Part shown: one piece after another, positions 1 through 8,824 of the stretch
Numbering within the stretch: the stretch's first letter is position 1
How the letters are laid out: the number at the start of each line of letters is the position of its first letter
Origin: a virus
Length of the DNA: 64,000 nucleotides
Virus record (IMG/VR): IMGVR_UViG_3300030419_006726
Span: 90,916-154,915 of that record
Direction: 5' to 3' (one strand)
The notes under the pieces: model-generated
What the model was told of the DNA's origin: nothing
Databases searched by the model: none
Seen by the model: the letters and a program-made list of their open reading frames with translations, nothing else
Made by a program: the position numbers and the translations under genes

Positions 1-1356
1 CAACAAGACCTTTCTGATGATGAGCTGTTGGATGGGGGAGTGCCAAATCCGCAGAACTGGCAAGCCGCAGAAAATGAGGCCGGCGCCAACCCGCCCGCCG
101 GCGTCAATGAGGACTATGATGGCGACATATCGTCGGGATCCAGTCCGGCTGAGAACACCCTTAGAGTACCCTTCGGCCCAGGCACTGAAGAATCCATCAA
201 TTATCCATCCGGAACCATTCGACCATTTTTGATCAAAGGCGCTTATCCTGGCAACTTGTACAAGTTCAAAAATATGAGCGATATTGACTTGAGGGTCCGC
301 GAATATGGCGATGTAATAACTGGCAGCTATCCGGTTACGGCCAGAATATCAAGAAAGTTTTTCGATGGAGTGGAGGAGTATAACGCGACAGCTTCAAAAC
401 CAGACGAAGAATATAGAAGACGTGAAATTAGGGCGCTCAAAAATACGATGAATAGCTATAGCACTCTAAGCAAGCATTATTGCTATATATACCCACCAGA
501 TTTGGAGTATAAACGTTACGACAATGATGACGGAGGCCAAGGGGACAACAATAACAGTTTTCCCTCAACAGTGGATTATGAAGTTTATGGCTGGGATAAG
601 GAACAGCAAGCGATTAATTTAATAAGCATTCCTTCAATCTTTTACGGCTCATCAATCCAAAAAGGGTCAGTCAGTTTAAAATACTATATAACCGGTTCAT
701 TGATTGGAGAGTTGCGTGATGAAAATAAAAATGGAGAGTTAATCCAAGTCGGCCCAACGGGCAGTTTAAGCTCTGGATCTACAGCTGGTGTTGTTCTTTA
801 CAACGAAGGTTTCATATTACTAACAGGTAGTTGGGGACTGGGTGCAAGCTCTAATGGATCTATAACCCAAAAGAAAGTAAAGTTTGGAAGTACTGCAGTC
901 GACAATTCTTGGCTATATTTTGGATATGGCGCAAATGATGGCAATTCTTTTTCGCCAGATGAACATGATGATGGTGCTAACACTACAGATCCAGTATCTG
1001 CAAGTTTTGACATTTCTTTTAACGGAACAACTTATGTTCCCACCATGACAATGTTCGCTCATGCCCCCAAGTCAAAATTAAATACATCGACAAATCCAAC
1101 ATTTGTAAAAGCAGGCCAAAATATTGAGCCGCTAATTCGTAAAATCAGGTATAACGAGAAGCAAAATCTAAAAATCAAAAACACGATATCCTCATCCTTC
1201 GCAGATCCTACTGGAAGTTTTGCAAAGCAAACGTTTATTACCAAGATCGGAGTTTACGATGAGAATAAGAATCTTATAGGTATTGCGTCTGTTGCGAATC
1301 CTGTTAAAAAATTAGAAGATTTAGCGTATACTTTTAAGATAAAGTTGGACGTATGA
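1..1356 (+). CDS. Virion structural protein, 5'-truncated
   Basis: The frame is open from the first base, so the true start lies upstream and 451 codons are visible. The protein is Gly/Ser/Asn/Thr-rich with no transmembrane segment. It ends in a segment of the form TKIGVYDENKNLIGIASVANP...FKIKLDV, which I associate with structural (tail or baseplate-linked) proteins of marine T4-like phages. That link is memory of the family style, not a domain match. The stop TGA at 1354-1356 abuts the ATG of the next gene, so the two are probably co-transcribed. The exact virion role is unknown. Confidence 0.6.
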   Translation, partial: QQDLSDDELLDGGVPNPQNWQAAENEAGANPPAGVNEDYDGDISSGSSPAENTLRVPFGPGTEESINYPSGTIRPFLIKGAYPGNLYKFKNMSDIDLRVREYGDVITGSYPVTARISRKFFDGVEEYNATASKPDEEYRRREIRALKNTMNSYSTLSKHYCYIYPPDLEYKRYDNDDGGQGDNNNSFPSTVDYEVYGWDKEQQAINLISIPSIFYGSSIQKGSVSLKYYITGSLIGELRDENKNGELIQVGPTGSLSSGSTAGVVLYNEGFILLTGSWGLGASSNGSITQKKVKFGSTAVDNSWLYFGYGANDGNSFSPDEHDDGANTTDPVSASFDISFNGTTYVPTMTMFAHAPKSKLNTSTNPTFVKAGQNIEPLIRKIRYNEKQNLKIKNTISSSFADPTGSFAKQTFITKIGVYDENKNLIGIASVANPVKKLEDLAYTFKIKLDV

Positions 1357-1905
1357 ATGATTTTAGGATTAGATGTATCAACCAGTATAACTGGTGCAAC
1401 GCTGCTGGATGACAGTGGCAATATTGTTTTTAACGAGGCGTGGGATACAAGAAAGTTTAAAGATTTTTTTGACAAAGCGGAATTTATAAAGGAGAGAATA
1501 AAACATGTTTATGGAAATTATGGCAATCACCACGGTAGCGTTGACAATATCAGCGTTAGGCATATATTTATCGAACAGTCGCTCCAATCTTTTAGAAGCG
1601 GCTTTTCTTCGGCAAAAACACTTTCTACATTATCGCGGTTCAATGGGGTCGTTTCCTGGGTATGTTTCAACTACTTCAGAATCAAGCCAGAATATGTCGC
1701 CGCCACCACAGCAAGAAAGTTGTGTGGTATTAAAGTTCCCCGAGGGAACAAAGCTAAAGATGTAGTTTTGCAGCATGTGATTGACACAGAGTCATCATTT
1801 GTTTTCGAAAAAACAAGACATGGGAATCCAAAACCGGACACATTTGATCGTGCAGATTCGTTAATTATAGCAAAAGCTGGCTATATATTATGCAAGGCAA
1901 AATAG
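1357..1905 (+). CDS. RuvC-like RNase H-fold nuclease (Holliday junction resolvase-like)
   Basis: A 182 aa protein beginning MILGLDVSTSITG. This is the RuvC/RNase H-fold first strand with the catalytic Asp at residue 6 and the small-residue turn after it. Further candidate acidic ligands are E73 in FIEQSLQS and D164/D167 in the C-terminal DRADSLIIA helix, giving the D-E-D-D pattern of RuvC-type resolvases. Length agrees with RuvC-like phage resolvases (150-190 aa). T4 uses endonuclease VII (gp49) to debranch DNA before packaging; I infer that this enzyme fills that role. It starts directly after the upstream stop codon, so its start depends on translational coupling. Confidence 0.75.
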   Translation: MILGLDVSTSITGATLLDDSGNIVFNEAWDTRKFKDFFDKAEFIKERIKHVYGNYGNHHGSVDNISVRHIFIEQSLQSFRSGFSSAKTLSTLSRFNGVVSWVCFNYFRIKPEYVAATTARKLCGIKVPRGNKAKDVVLQHVIDTESSFVFEKTRHGNPKPDTFDRADSLIIAKAGYILCKAK

Positions 1906-1907
1906 TA

Positions 1908-1916
1908 ACTATTTAT
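1908..1916 (+). promoter_or_regulatory. ACTATTTAT element before the 1931 gene
   Basis: One of thirteen near-identical ACTA[A/T]TTAT elements seen just upstream of virion or leader-tagged genes. It ends 14 bases before the ATG. If it is a -10 box, the RNA would start very near the Shine-Dalgarno, so this copy is less convincing than others. Confidence 0.35.
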
Positions 1917-1930
1917 ATTAGGAGGTTATG

Positions 1931-3121
1931 ATGAAACTTATAATGGAGAATTGGCGCAAGTTCGTCGCAGAGACCGAGCGAACTAAAAACTACGGTGACT
2001 TATATCTTTTTGAAAACGATTCAATTCAAAAAGTTTCTTTTTATGACAGATTCACCTCTCTCAGAGAAAGTGATGAAGATTTCGAGATTTTTCTTGAGCA
2101 ATGGGAAAAATCTGTTGATTATATTTTCAATAATCTCTCAGAACAAGAAGAAAGTAACGATGCGATTTTAAGAGCAAGTACTCAGGCATATATGCTTCTT
2201 CAAAGAGGTGGAGCAGCAGTGGGCAAGGTAATGAATTTTGCCAAAAAATTAAAAGATAAAGGCGCTTTAGGTAAAGTAGGCGATGTAGTTTTAACAGGAT
2301 TAATAGCAGCTGCAGGTGCTGTAACAATTAATTCGTTAATGCAACAGGGAGTGGACGCGTCTGAATTTCAACAGGCTGTAGCACAAGTCGCTGATGCAGC
2401 ATCAGCGGTAGATCCAAACGTTGCACAAGCAGTAGAACAAGTAGCTCAAAATCCAGAAGCAGCGCTTGAAGTGATGCCACAGCTTGATCAAGCAGTGGAA
2501 CAGTCCGCGCAACAGCTAAGTCAAGTTGACAATGAAGCTGTACAGCAAATGGCGCAAGAAGCAGAAAAAGTTTCACAACAAATTCCTGAAAAGGATGAAT
2601 TTGCGTCGATGTTCGAAGACGCATTGCGTCAAGATAGAGTGCAATCAGACACAGGCGAGACTGGGATTACAAACATTGAACAATCAGAACAAATAGATTA
2701 TTGGGATTACAGTGATGAAGATTTTCAACAAGAGGGCTGGCGCGACAAAGTAAATGATATATTTGATAAAATATTTGGGCGTGGTCACTCGAAAGGGAGA
2801 GGTTTCCCAATCGGCGACCCGGAGGCGTGGAGAGAAACTTTTGAAATTCTTGACAACACAAGAGGTGGAGAACATGGGGCATGGCTCCAGGGAGCCGAGG
2901 GTGATATGAGCCGATCAGAATTTAAAGAACTTATAAGTGCTTTAGATCAACAAGGGGTGGATAAGAAAGTTTTAAGAACACTTAATAGAGTATACCGTCA
3001 AGGTAAAATGCAGGCTTTCGTAGGTAAGCTAGAAGATACTATACTAAAACTTGCCGACTACGATGACGTTGCAGATATTAGAAACTGGAAAGCCCCAGCC
3101 CCCGAACAAATGCCATTTTAA
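1931..3121 (+). CDS. Leader-tagged (KLxxENWRKF) predicted head-internal protein
   Basis: A 396 aa acidic protein starting MKLIMENWRKFVAETE, the same leader style as the genes at 55690, 62745 and 63260. I chose the second of two tandem ATGs (1928/1931) because AGGAGG at 1920-1925 is 5 bases from it and only 2 from the first. After the leader there is a VAE site, a Gly/Ala-rich hydrophobic stretch (around residues 120-145, VGDVVLTGLIAAAGAVTINSL region), then a Gln/Ala/Val-rich helical region of coiled-coil type and a charged C-terminus. No enzyme motif is visible. I infer an internal head protein that might meet the membrane during DNA entry. Confidence 0.5.
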   Translation: MKLIMENWRKFVAETERTKNYGDLYLFENDSIQKVSFYDRFTSLRESDEDFEIFLEQWEKSVDYIFNNLSEQEESNDAILRASTQAYMLLQRGGAAVGKVMNFAKKLKDKGALGKVGDVVLTGLIAAAGAVTINSLMQQGVDASEFQQAVAQVADAASAVDPNVAQAVEQVAQNPEAALEVMPQLDQAVEQSAQQLSQVDNEAVQQMAQEAEKVSQQIPEKDEFASMFEDALRQDRVQSDTGETGITNIEQSEQIDYWDYSDEDFQQEGWRDKVNDIFDKIFGRGHSKGRGFPIGDPEAWRETFEILDNTRGGEHGAWLQGAEGDMSRSEFKELISALDQQGVDKKVLRTLNRVYRQGKMQAFVGKLEDTILKLADYDDVADIRNWKAPAPEQMPF

Positions 3122-3156
3122 TTTGTTTGATAATTTGAAAATACCTGTGAAAACAC

Positions 3157-3185
3157 TTGCCAATCATTTGCAAATGATATATACT
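3157..3185 (+). promoter_or_regulatory. sigma70-like promoter before primase
   Basis: -35 TTGCCA (3157-3162), 17 bp spacer, -10 TATACT (3180-3185). The predicted start of transcription is near 3192, at the primase ATG itself, so the message would be leaderless or nearly so. Confidence 0.5.
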
Positions 3186-3192
3186 GTAAGTG

Positions 3193-4125
3193 ATGCAAGA
3201 AAAGCTCCAAATTTTAACTGATGTTCTCGGACGATTTAAAAAGTCAAACGATGAACACCTTTTTCGTTGTCCGTATTGCGAACATTCTAAGTACAAATTC
3301 TCCGTCAACATTGACAAGAATGTATACAAGTGTTGGATTTGTGATGCGAGAGGTCGTCATTTAAGGCGAGTCGTCCGACGTTTTGGAACATTCAAGCAGC
3401 GCCAAGCTTGGGATCAACTGACAGATGAAGTTGATTTAACTTCGTTTGATTCTATTTTTGATCCTGCAATTGAATTAGAGACCGAACAAACGGTTGATTT
3501 GCCAAGTGAATTTATATCATTGGCAAATAAAAATCTTCCGATTACGTCAAAGCCGGCCATGAAATATCTCAGAGACCGCGGCGTAACAAGGTCTGATATT
3601 CTTAAATGGAAAATTGGATATTGCTCATCGGGCCAATATGAAAATAGAATAATTGTACCATCATTTAGAGACGATGGATATGCAAACTACTTTGTCGCGA
3701 GAACATATTCAAAACATTGGAAGCGATATTTGAATCCACCGGCTAGCAATAATGTTGTATTCAACGAGCTTTATATTGATTGGAATAGTGATCTTTGTAT
3801 TGTTGAGGGAGTTTTTGATGCTATTGTTGCCGGCAATGCTGTGCCCCTTTTGGGCTCTTCTTTGCGTGAAAATTCAAAACTTGTTCAGCAAATTGTAAAG
3901 CACGACACGCCAGTTTATCTTGCCCTAGATCCTGACGCAAAGGCCAAAGAGCAGAAGATTGCAAAGATGTTTATGCAATATGATATTGAGCTATACAAGG
4001 TTGATGTTTCTGGTTTTGATGATGTTGGCGAGATGACAAAAGAAGAATTTAAAAATTGTAAACGAAATGCTGCATTTATAAAAATGGATAACTATTTATT
4101 ATACGAAGCGCTTAATGCCATATGA
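3193..4125 (+). CDS. DNA primase (zinc finger + TOPRIM), T4 gp61-like role
   Basis: A 310 aa DnaG-type primase. The N-terminal zinc-binding domain has C26PYC29 and C47WIC50. The TOPRIM domain has the glutamate motif IVEGVFDAI (E205) and the DxD motif ALDPDAK (D246/D248). It should make RNA primers for lagging-strand synthesis at the fork with a helicase that is not in this window. It is shorter than DnaG because it lacks the helicase-binding C-terminal domain, as in T4 gp61. A GTG at 3190 is an alternative start one codon upstream. A sigma70-like promoter lies directly in front and no strong Shine-Dalgarno is visible, which together suggest leaderless expression. Confidence 0.85.
   Translation: MQEKLQILTDVLGRFKKSNDEHLFRCPYCEHSKYKFSVNIDKNVYKCWICDARGRHLRRVVRRFGTFKQRQAWDQLTDEVDLTSFDSIFDPAIELETEQTVDLPSEFISLANKNLPITSKPAMKYLRDRGVTRSDILKWKIGYCSSGQYENRIIVPSFRDDGYANYFVARTYSKHWKRYLNPPASNNVVFNELYIDWNSDLCIVEGVFDAIVAGNAVPLLGSSLRENSKLVQQIVKHDTPVYLALDPDAKAKEQKIAKMFMQYDIELYKVDVSGFDDVGEMTKEEFKNCKRNAAFIKMDNYLLYEALNAI
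4091..4099 (+). promoter_or_regulatory. ACTATTTAT element inside primase 3' end
   Basis: A copy of the recurrent ACTA[A/T]TTAT element, 35 bases upstream of the ATG of the leader-tagged gene at 4135 and followed by TATACG as in the copy before the tail sheath gene. It could let 4135 and 4477 be expressed late although they follow an early gene. Confidence 0.35.
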
Positions 4126-4134
4126 GGAAACATT

Positions 4135-4470
4135 ATGAAAATTACAAAATCTAAACTACGTCAAATTATTATGGAGGAGCTTGAAGGAGAAGATCCAGCA
4201 CCTGAGCCCGTTGCAGATGCGCCGGCAGCTGTCTCCCATAGTGCCCCCGAAACTTCAATGGCTGCGGGCATGCCAGCAGTTACCGCCGGCGATTTTGAAG
4301 GAATGGCCCATGCCGCAATTGCAGCAATTGTGCAATTGGCATCCGAAGCCGGCGTTGATTTGGATATTTCATCTGGCCAGCCTCCAGTTGAGCCAGAACC
4401 CCCCATGCAAGAGGGCGATATCTCATTGGACGAACTAAAGAAGCTAATTAAGTCTGAGCTTTTAGGGTAG
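4135..4470 (+). CDS. KITKSQL-leader protein, acidic, Pro/Ala-rich
   Basis: An 111 aa protein starting MKITKSKLRQIIMEEL, the leader shared with the proteins at 8531, 9216, 9467, 9742 and (as NITKSQL) 20189. The leader is basic and helical and contains IME, an [IL]xE protease-type site. The rest is acidic and Ala/Pro/Glu-rich with a hydrophobic middle (FEGMAHAAIAAIVQLASEAG) and no known domain. GAGGAAAC lies ahead of the ATG. I infer a small head-internal protein; no function can be assigned. Confidence 0.55.
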   Translation: MKITKSKLRQIIMEELEGEDPAPEPVADAPAAVSHSAPETSMAAGMPAVTAGDFEGMAHAAIAAIVQLASEAGVDLDISSGQPPVEPEPPMQEGDISLDELKKLIKSELLG

Positions 4471-4476
4471 TTCAAG

Positions 4477-5061
4477 ATGGACAAGACATTACTTGAATTC
4501 ATCAGAAAAGAAATAAGCACAGTTAAGAAAGCTAAAACATTTTTGTTGGAATCGCCTGGGCAACAAGGCGCCATGGCACAGCCTGGAATGGAAGATTTGG
4601 CGGATAGTATTCAGTCGATGGTGAAGGGTTTATCGCTTGAGGAGGTTTCTGAATTATTTTCTGTAGTTTTCAGCGGGCTTGAAGGTGGTGCTGAACAAAT
4701 GAAGAGTTATGAAGAGCCAGATCAAAGTCCTGAGCCAGAGACTCTTTATGTCCCAGGCGCGGAAGGCAGACCTCAGATGGGTTTCCGCGAAGAGTTGATC
4801 AGAACAATAAAAGAAGTTTTAGAAGAGGGTTTGGACGATTACCACGATTTTATGGATCCAGTTTCGATGGTTACTGGAGATAGTGGCCCAGCTTCGATGG
4901 GTGATGAAGAGTTAAATGAACTAGAAGGAGCTAGAGAGTTTGCAGATGTGTTTCATGAAAAATATAATGATCATCAAGATCCTGCGCTTGGTTCCGCATC
5001 CGATGCAGCTTATGAAATGAGCTTATCTTTGGAGCAGTTTTTCTCTGGCACTAAGTCATAA
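4477..5061 (+). CDS. Hypothetical acidic protein, possible head-internal
   Basis: A 194 aa acidic protein (MDKTLLEFIRKEIS...) with a short basic N-terminal helix ending in FLLES, again an LxE site, followed by Gln/Gly/Met-rich and Glu-rich sequence. It lies 6 bases after the leader-tagged gene at 4135 and has a similar style: basic helix first, acidic remainder. The leader itself is not one of the two conserved types. No domain is recognised. It may be core-like but this rests on context only. Confidence 0.45.
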   Translation: MDKTLLEFIRKEISTVKKAKTFLLESPGQQGAMAQPGMEDLADSIQSMVKGLSLEEVSELFSVVFSGLEGGAEQMKSYEEPDQSPEPETLYVPGAEGRPQMGFREELIRTIKEVLEEGLDDYHDFMDPVSMVTGDSGPASMGDEELNELEGAREFADVFHEKYNDHQDPALGSASDAAYEMSLSLEQFFSGTKS

Positions 5062-5066
5062 ATTCC

Positions 5067-5095
5067 TTGATAAGTTATCAATAGTATGTTATATT
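5067..5095 (+). promoter_or_regulatory. sigma70-like promoter before gp47-gp46
   Basis: -35 TTGATA (5067-5072), 17 bp spacer, -10 TATATT (5090-5095) in the 65 bp gap before the recombination nuclease. Transcription should start near 5101-5102, leaving a short leader with AGGGAGGA. Confidence 0.6.
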
Positions 5096-5126
5096 AAATA
5101 GGTACACTTATGTTTAGGGAGGACGT

Positions 5127-8100
5127 GTGCCTAAATTTGCTCACATTGCTGATACTCATATCAAGAACCTGAAGTATCATTACGAATATCGGATTGTTTT
5201 CGATCAACTTTACGAAAAACTAAAAGAAGAACAAGTTGATTACATCATTCATTGCGGAGATATTGCACACACAAAGACGCAAATCTCACCAGAGTTTGTA
5301 GAGTTATGTACTGACTTCTTTCGCAATCTCGGAGATATCGCTCCAACGCATATTGTACTTGGCAACCATGATGGCAATTTGCGTAATTCAAGCCGCCAGG
5401 ACGCGCTTACACCAATTGCAGATGCACTGCAGCACCCCAACATTTTTCTTCATAAAAACTCTGGAGAAGTAAAACTTGATGATAATTACTGTTTGAACGT
5501 GTTGTCGGTTTTCGATGAAGAGAACTGGATCCAACCCAGTGACCCAAGTGCAATCAATATTGCTCTTTATCATGGATCCATTTCTGGGGTAAAGACTGAT
5601 ACCGGCTGGATAATGGAGAGTGGCGAGCATGATATCAGCATTTTTAATAATCATGATTTTGGTTTTCTTGGGGATATACACAAGACCAACCAAGCCCTAG
5701 ATTCAGAAGGTCGAATCAGATACCCAGGCAGCACGATTCAACAGAATCACGGCGAGACAAATGACAAGGGATTGTTGCTTTGGGATATTAAAGATAAAGA
5801 TAATTTTACTTGTGAACATGTTGCTTTTAAAAACCCAAAGCCGTTCATCACGATTGAGCTGACAACAAAGGGTCGAATCCCCAAGCGAAAAACAATCCCA
5901 TCAGGCGCCCGCTTGCGACTTGTCAGTAATAACAATTTGCCGCTCGATGTTATGAAGAAGGCGGTCAACACTGCAAAGTATCGATTCAAACCAGAAAGCA
6001 TATCTTTTCTTAATCGTGCCGCTGGACAAAGAGGCAATGTTGAAGAATTGACAACAAACTTGTTTCAGGAAGATCTTCGCGATCTTGTTGTGCAGCAAGA
6101 GTTTATCGAAGAGTATCTAAAAGACTATGAAGTAGAGAGCGACTTACTTGAAAGAGTAATCAGGCTCAATGAGAAGTATAATAAGATTGCCGAAGAGAAT
6201 GAGGAAGTTTCAAGAAATATTAACTGGAAATTGAAAAGTTTTGAGTGGGATAACTTATTCAACTATGGGGAGGGAAACAAGATAGACTTTTCTAAGCTTA
6301 ATGGTATAGTTGGAATATTTGGAAAGAATTATTCCGGAAAGAGCAGCGTAATCGATGGCATGCTTTATACGATGTTTAATTCCACATCTAAGAAGGAGAG
6401 GAAGAATCTAAACGTCATTAATCAAAATCAGGAATCTGCAACCGGAAAAGTCGAGATAGAAGTTGGAAACAAAACATATGTTATTGAGAGAAGTTCTGAA
6501 AAATATATTAAACGATTGAAAGGAGAAGAGACTTTAGAAGCCAAGACTGACCTTGAGTTCCACTCGGTTGATAAAGTTATGGATCAAAACATTAGCGAGA
6601 ATGGTCTAACAAGAAACGATACAGATAAGAATATTCGGAAGAAGTTCGGAACGCTCGATGACTTTCTTTTGACAGCGATGTCCTCGCAACTTGACTCCCT
6701 ATCTTTTGTCAAAGAAGGGTCAACAAAGCGTAAGGAAATTCTTGCAAAGTTTCTGGACCTAGAGATTTTTGAAAAGAAGTTCAAGCTCGCAAAAGAGGAT
6801 ACAGTCAATATCAAGGGCGCTCTACGTCGACTTGAGGGCAAAGAGTTTGATGAAGATATTTCTATAGCAAAAGAGCAGCTTGAAGAAAACGAAGAAGTTC
6901 TAAAGACACAGAAGCACAAGTGCGAAAGTATTCAAACTGAAATTGCACTATTGAACTCAGAATTGGCGACGATAACCAATAAAATTGAATCAATTCCAAC
7001 AGAGATTATTGATGTCGTTAAAGTGCAAAATAATATTCGATCTAAAAAGAATCAAGTAATTTCCTTACTTTCTCAGAACGATGAATATAAGATTCAGCGA
7101 AAAGACAAAGAAACATTGTATCAGAAAATTTCTGAGTTTCTTGACGTGTTTGATGTTGAGAGCGTCAATAAGAAAAAGGAAACAATCGATCACTTGGTTG
7201 AAACAATTTCAGATCTAGAAGGCAATCTGTCTCTCAAGCAGGAGGAGCTTAATAGAAATCAAAAGAAGTGCCAACTCCTTGACGGAATTCCCTGCGGTAG
7301 CTCCTTTCCTTCTTGCAAGTTTATTAAGGATGCACACGTTGCAACAGCAATGCTTCCAGTCAACTTGGATGAGATATCTTCCCTGGAAGAGAAGACGACA
7401 ATTTTTCAAGAAGAACTTGAGAACATGAATCCGCAGAAGATCAATGATCATTTGCGGAAATACGAACAGTTGCTGTCGAGAAAGACAGAAGTAACCAGCA
7501 ATATTGCAGACTTGAATTTGAAAATTGAAAGAAACTCATCTGTTGTCGAGAGGACAAAAAATGACCTTGAAAAGCTACAAGAGACGCTAGCACAATATGA
7601 AGAAAACAAGGAAGCAATTGAAAATCTTGAAGAACTAACACGTCAGCAAGTCGTCTTGACAAAGACGATCAGACGCGAGACCACATCCTTCAAAAAGTGT
7701 GAAAATAAGATTATGCAACTTTACAAGGATAACGGATCTCTAGAACAAAAACTTGAGCACCTTATCGAGCAAAAAAACGAACTTCAAGATTTAAGAGAGG
7801 AGTATTCTGCCTATGATCTCTATATGCGCTGCATGCACTCAAACGGAATCGCTTATGATATTATCAAGAAGAAGCTTCCGGTAATCAATGAAGAGGTCGC
7901 AAAAGTTCTTGCAAACATCGTTGACTTCGAAGTTTTCTTTGACGATGATGGAAAGCGCTTAAACATTTTCATTAAGCATCCAAATCACGATGCCCGTCCG
8001 CTTGAAATGGGTTCGGGCGCCGAAAAAACAATTGCGGCCATGGCCATCCGGCTTGCATTGCTTTCTGTTTCGAATCTTCCAAAGGGCGATATTTTTATTC

Positions 8101-8282
8101 TGGATGAGCCTGGAACTGCTCTAGATCCAGAAAACCTTCAAGGCTTTGTTAGCATCTTGGACATTATTAAATCGTATTTCAATACAGTTTTGTTGATCTC
8201 GCATATGGATGCGCTCAAGGATATTGTTGACATGACCATTGATATTGAGAGAAAAAACGGGTATGCTTTTGTGAATCAATAA
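5127..8282 (+). CDS. Fused Mre11-Rad50 (SbcD-SbcC; T4 gp47-gp46) recombination nuclease
   Basis: A 1051 aa single chain that joins two proteins which are separate in T4. Residues 1-330 are a calcineurin-like phosphoesterase (D9xH11, G44D45, G79NH81D82). A Rad50/SMC ATPase follows, with Walker A GKNYSGKSS from residue 399, long coiled coils, a hook-like C723-x6-C730, signature MGSGAEKTIA from residue 961 and Walker B ILDEPG (D993/E994). It should resect DNA ends for UvsX-driven recombination-dependent replication. The start is GTG with AGGGAGGA at 5116-5123. The Cys spacing differs from the usual CxxC zinc hook. The fusion is seamless in the sequence, with no stop or frameshift. Confidence 0.9.
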   Translation: MPKFAHIADTHIKNLKYHYEYRIVFDQLYEKLKEEQVDYIIHCGDIAHTKTQISPEFVELCTDFFRNLGDIAPTHIVLGNHDGNLRNSSRQDALTPIADALQHPNIFLHKNSGEVKLDDNYCLNVLSVFDEENWIQPSDPSAINIALYHGSISGVKTDTGWIMESGEHDISIFNNHDFGFLGDIHKTNQALDSEGRIRYPGSTIQQNHGETNDKGLLLWDIKDKDNFTCEHVAFKNPKPFITIELTTKGRIPKRKTIPSGARLRLVSNNNLPLDVMKKAVNTAKYRFKPESISFLNRAAGQRGNVEELTTNLFQEDLRDLVVQQEFIEEYLKDYEVESDLLERVIRLNEKYNKIAEENEEVSRNINWKLKSFEWDNLFNYGEGNKIDFSKLNGIVGIFGKNYSGKSSVIDGMLYTMFNSTSKKERKNLNVINQNQESATGKVEIEVGNKTYVIERSSEKYIKRLKGEETLEAKTDLEFHSVDKVMDQNISENGLTRNDTDKNIRKKFGTLDDFLLTAMSSQLDSLSFVKEGSTKRKEILAKFLDLEIFEKKFKLAKEDTVNIKGALRRLEGKEFDEDISIAKEQLEENEEVLKTQKHKCESIQTEIALLNSELATITNKIESIPTEIIDVVKVQNNIRSKKNQVISLLSQNDEYKIQRKDKETLYQKISEFLDVFDVESVNKKKETIDHLVETISDLEGNLSLKQEELNRNQKKCQLLDGIPCGSSFPSCKFIKDAHVATAMLPVNLDEISSLEEKTTIFQEELENMNPQKINDHLRKYEQLLSRKTEVTSNIADLNLKIERNSSVVERTKNDLEKLQETLAQYEENKEAIENLEELTRQQVVLTKTIRRETTSFKKCENKIMQLYKDNGSLEQKLEHLIEQKNELQDLREEYSAYDLYMRCMHSNGIAYDIIKKKLPVINEEVAKVLANIVDFEVFFDDDGKRLNIFIKHPNHDARPLEMGSGAEKTIAAMAIRLALLSVSNLPKGDIFILDEPGTALDPENLQGFVSILDIIKSYFNTVLLISHMDALKDIVDMTIDIERKNGYAFVNQ

Positions 8283-8291
8283 ACTACTTAT
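8283..8291 (+). promoter_or_regulatory. ACTACTTAT element before membrane/leader cassette
   Basis: A one-base variant of the recurrent ACTA[A/T]TTAT element, ending 16 bases before the ATG at 8308 and upstream of AGGAG. It may drive the coupled cassette 8308-10602. Confidence 0.4.
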
Positions 8292-8307
8292 AGGCAGGAG
8301 AAATATT

Positions 8308-8529
8308 ATGTCCAGCCACGAAGAATGTGCCGAATGTGCCCGGCAACCTAGTTTATTAGATAGAATTTTAGAAAGAGCGATATCCCGAAAGTTGTTGGTG
8401 TTCTTGACGGCCACCGGCTTGATGACCTATTCGACCCTCGATTCTGAAACATGGGGCTTAATTGCCGTTGTGTATATCGGTGGTCAATCAGTCGTTGATA
8501 TGATGAAAGCATATCGTCACGGAGGTTAG
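8308..8529 (+). CDS. Small membrane protein, holin-like by size and topology
   Basis: A 73 aa protein with a polar Cys/Glu N-terminus (HEECAECARQ) and two closely spaced hydrophobic segments (about residues 30-45 and 48-63), ending in a short charged tail (KAYRHGG). Size and topology would suit a class II holin, or an inner-membrane anchor for the small proteins that follow. No sequence signature proves either, and no endolysin gene is in the window. AGGAG is well spaced before the ATG. It is the first gene of a tightly coupled run. Confidence 0.45.
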   Translation: MSSHEECAECARQPSLLDRILERAISRKLLVFLTATGLMTYSTLDSETWGLIAVVYIGGQSVVDMMKAYRHGG

Positions 8530-8530
8530 A

Positions 8531-8824
8531 ATGAAAATTACAAAAACACAACTTAAACAGATTATTAAAGAAGAACTCAAAGCTGTCAAAGAAGCGTTCA
8601 CTGATTATGGTGACGACCCTCGCGCTGCTGAGTACCACGCTCAAGAATTAATTGATGCTATGTATCAAGAACAGGCTGGAAATGTTTGGCACTATATTCA
8701 AACTGCCCTTCAGATCTCGCCCGGCGAAGAACAGCGACTGTGGGATATCATCAGAGAAGATGCCCAGGACGATCCCGGGGTTGCTCTGCAGGAAGCTAGC
8801 TCAAAGAATAAGGAGGCTTTATAA
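8531..8824 (+). CDS. KITKTQL-leader protein
   Basis: A 97 aa protein starting MKITKTQLKQIIKEEL, with VKE-A just after the leader as a possible protease site. The remainder (residues 25-97) is acidic and helical (DYGDDPRAAEYHAQELIDAMYQ...) with no domain I know. Its stop codon overlaps the next ATG (TAATG), so translation is coupled. I infer head packaging from the leader. Confidence 0.55.
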   Translation: MKITKTQLKQIIKEELKAVKEAFTDYGDDPRAAEYHAQELIDAMYQEQAGNVWHYIQTALQISPGEEQRLWDIIREDAQDDPGVALQEASSKNKEAL

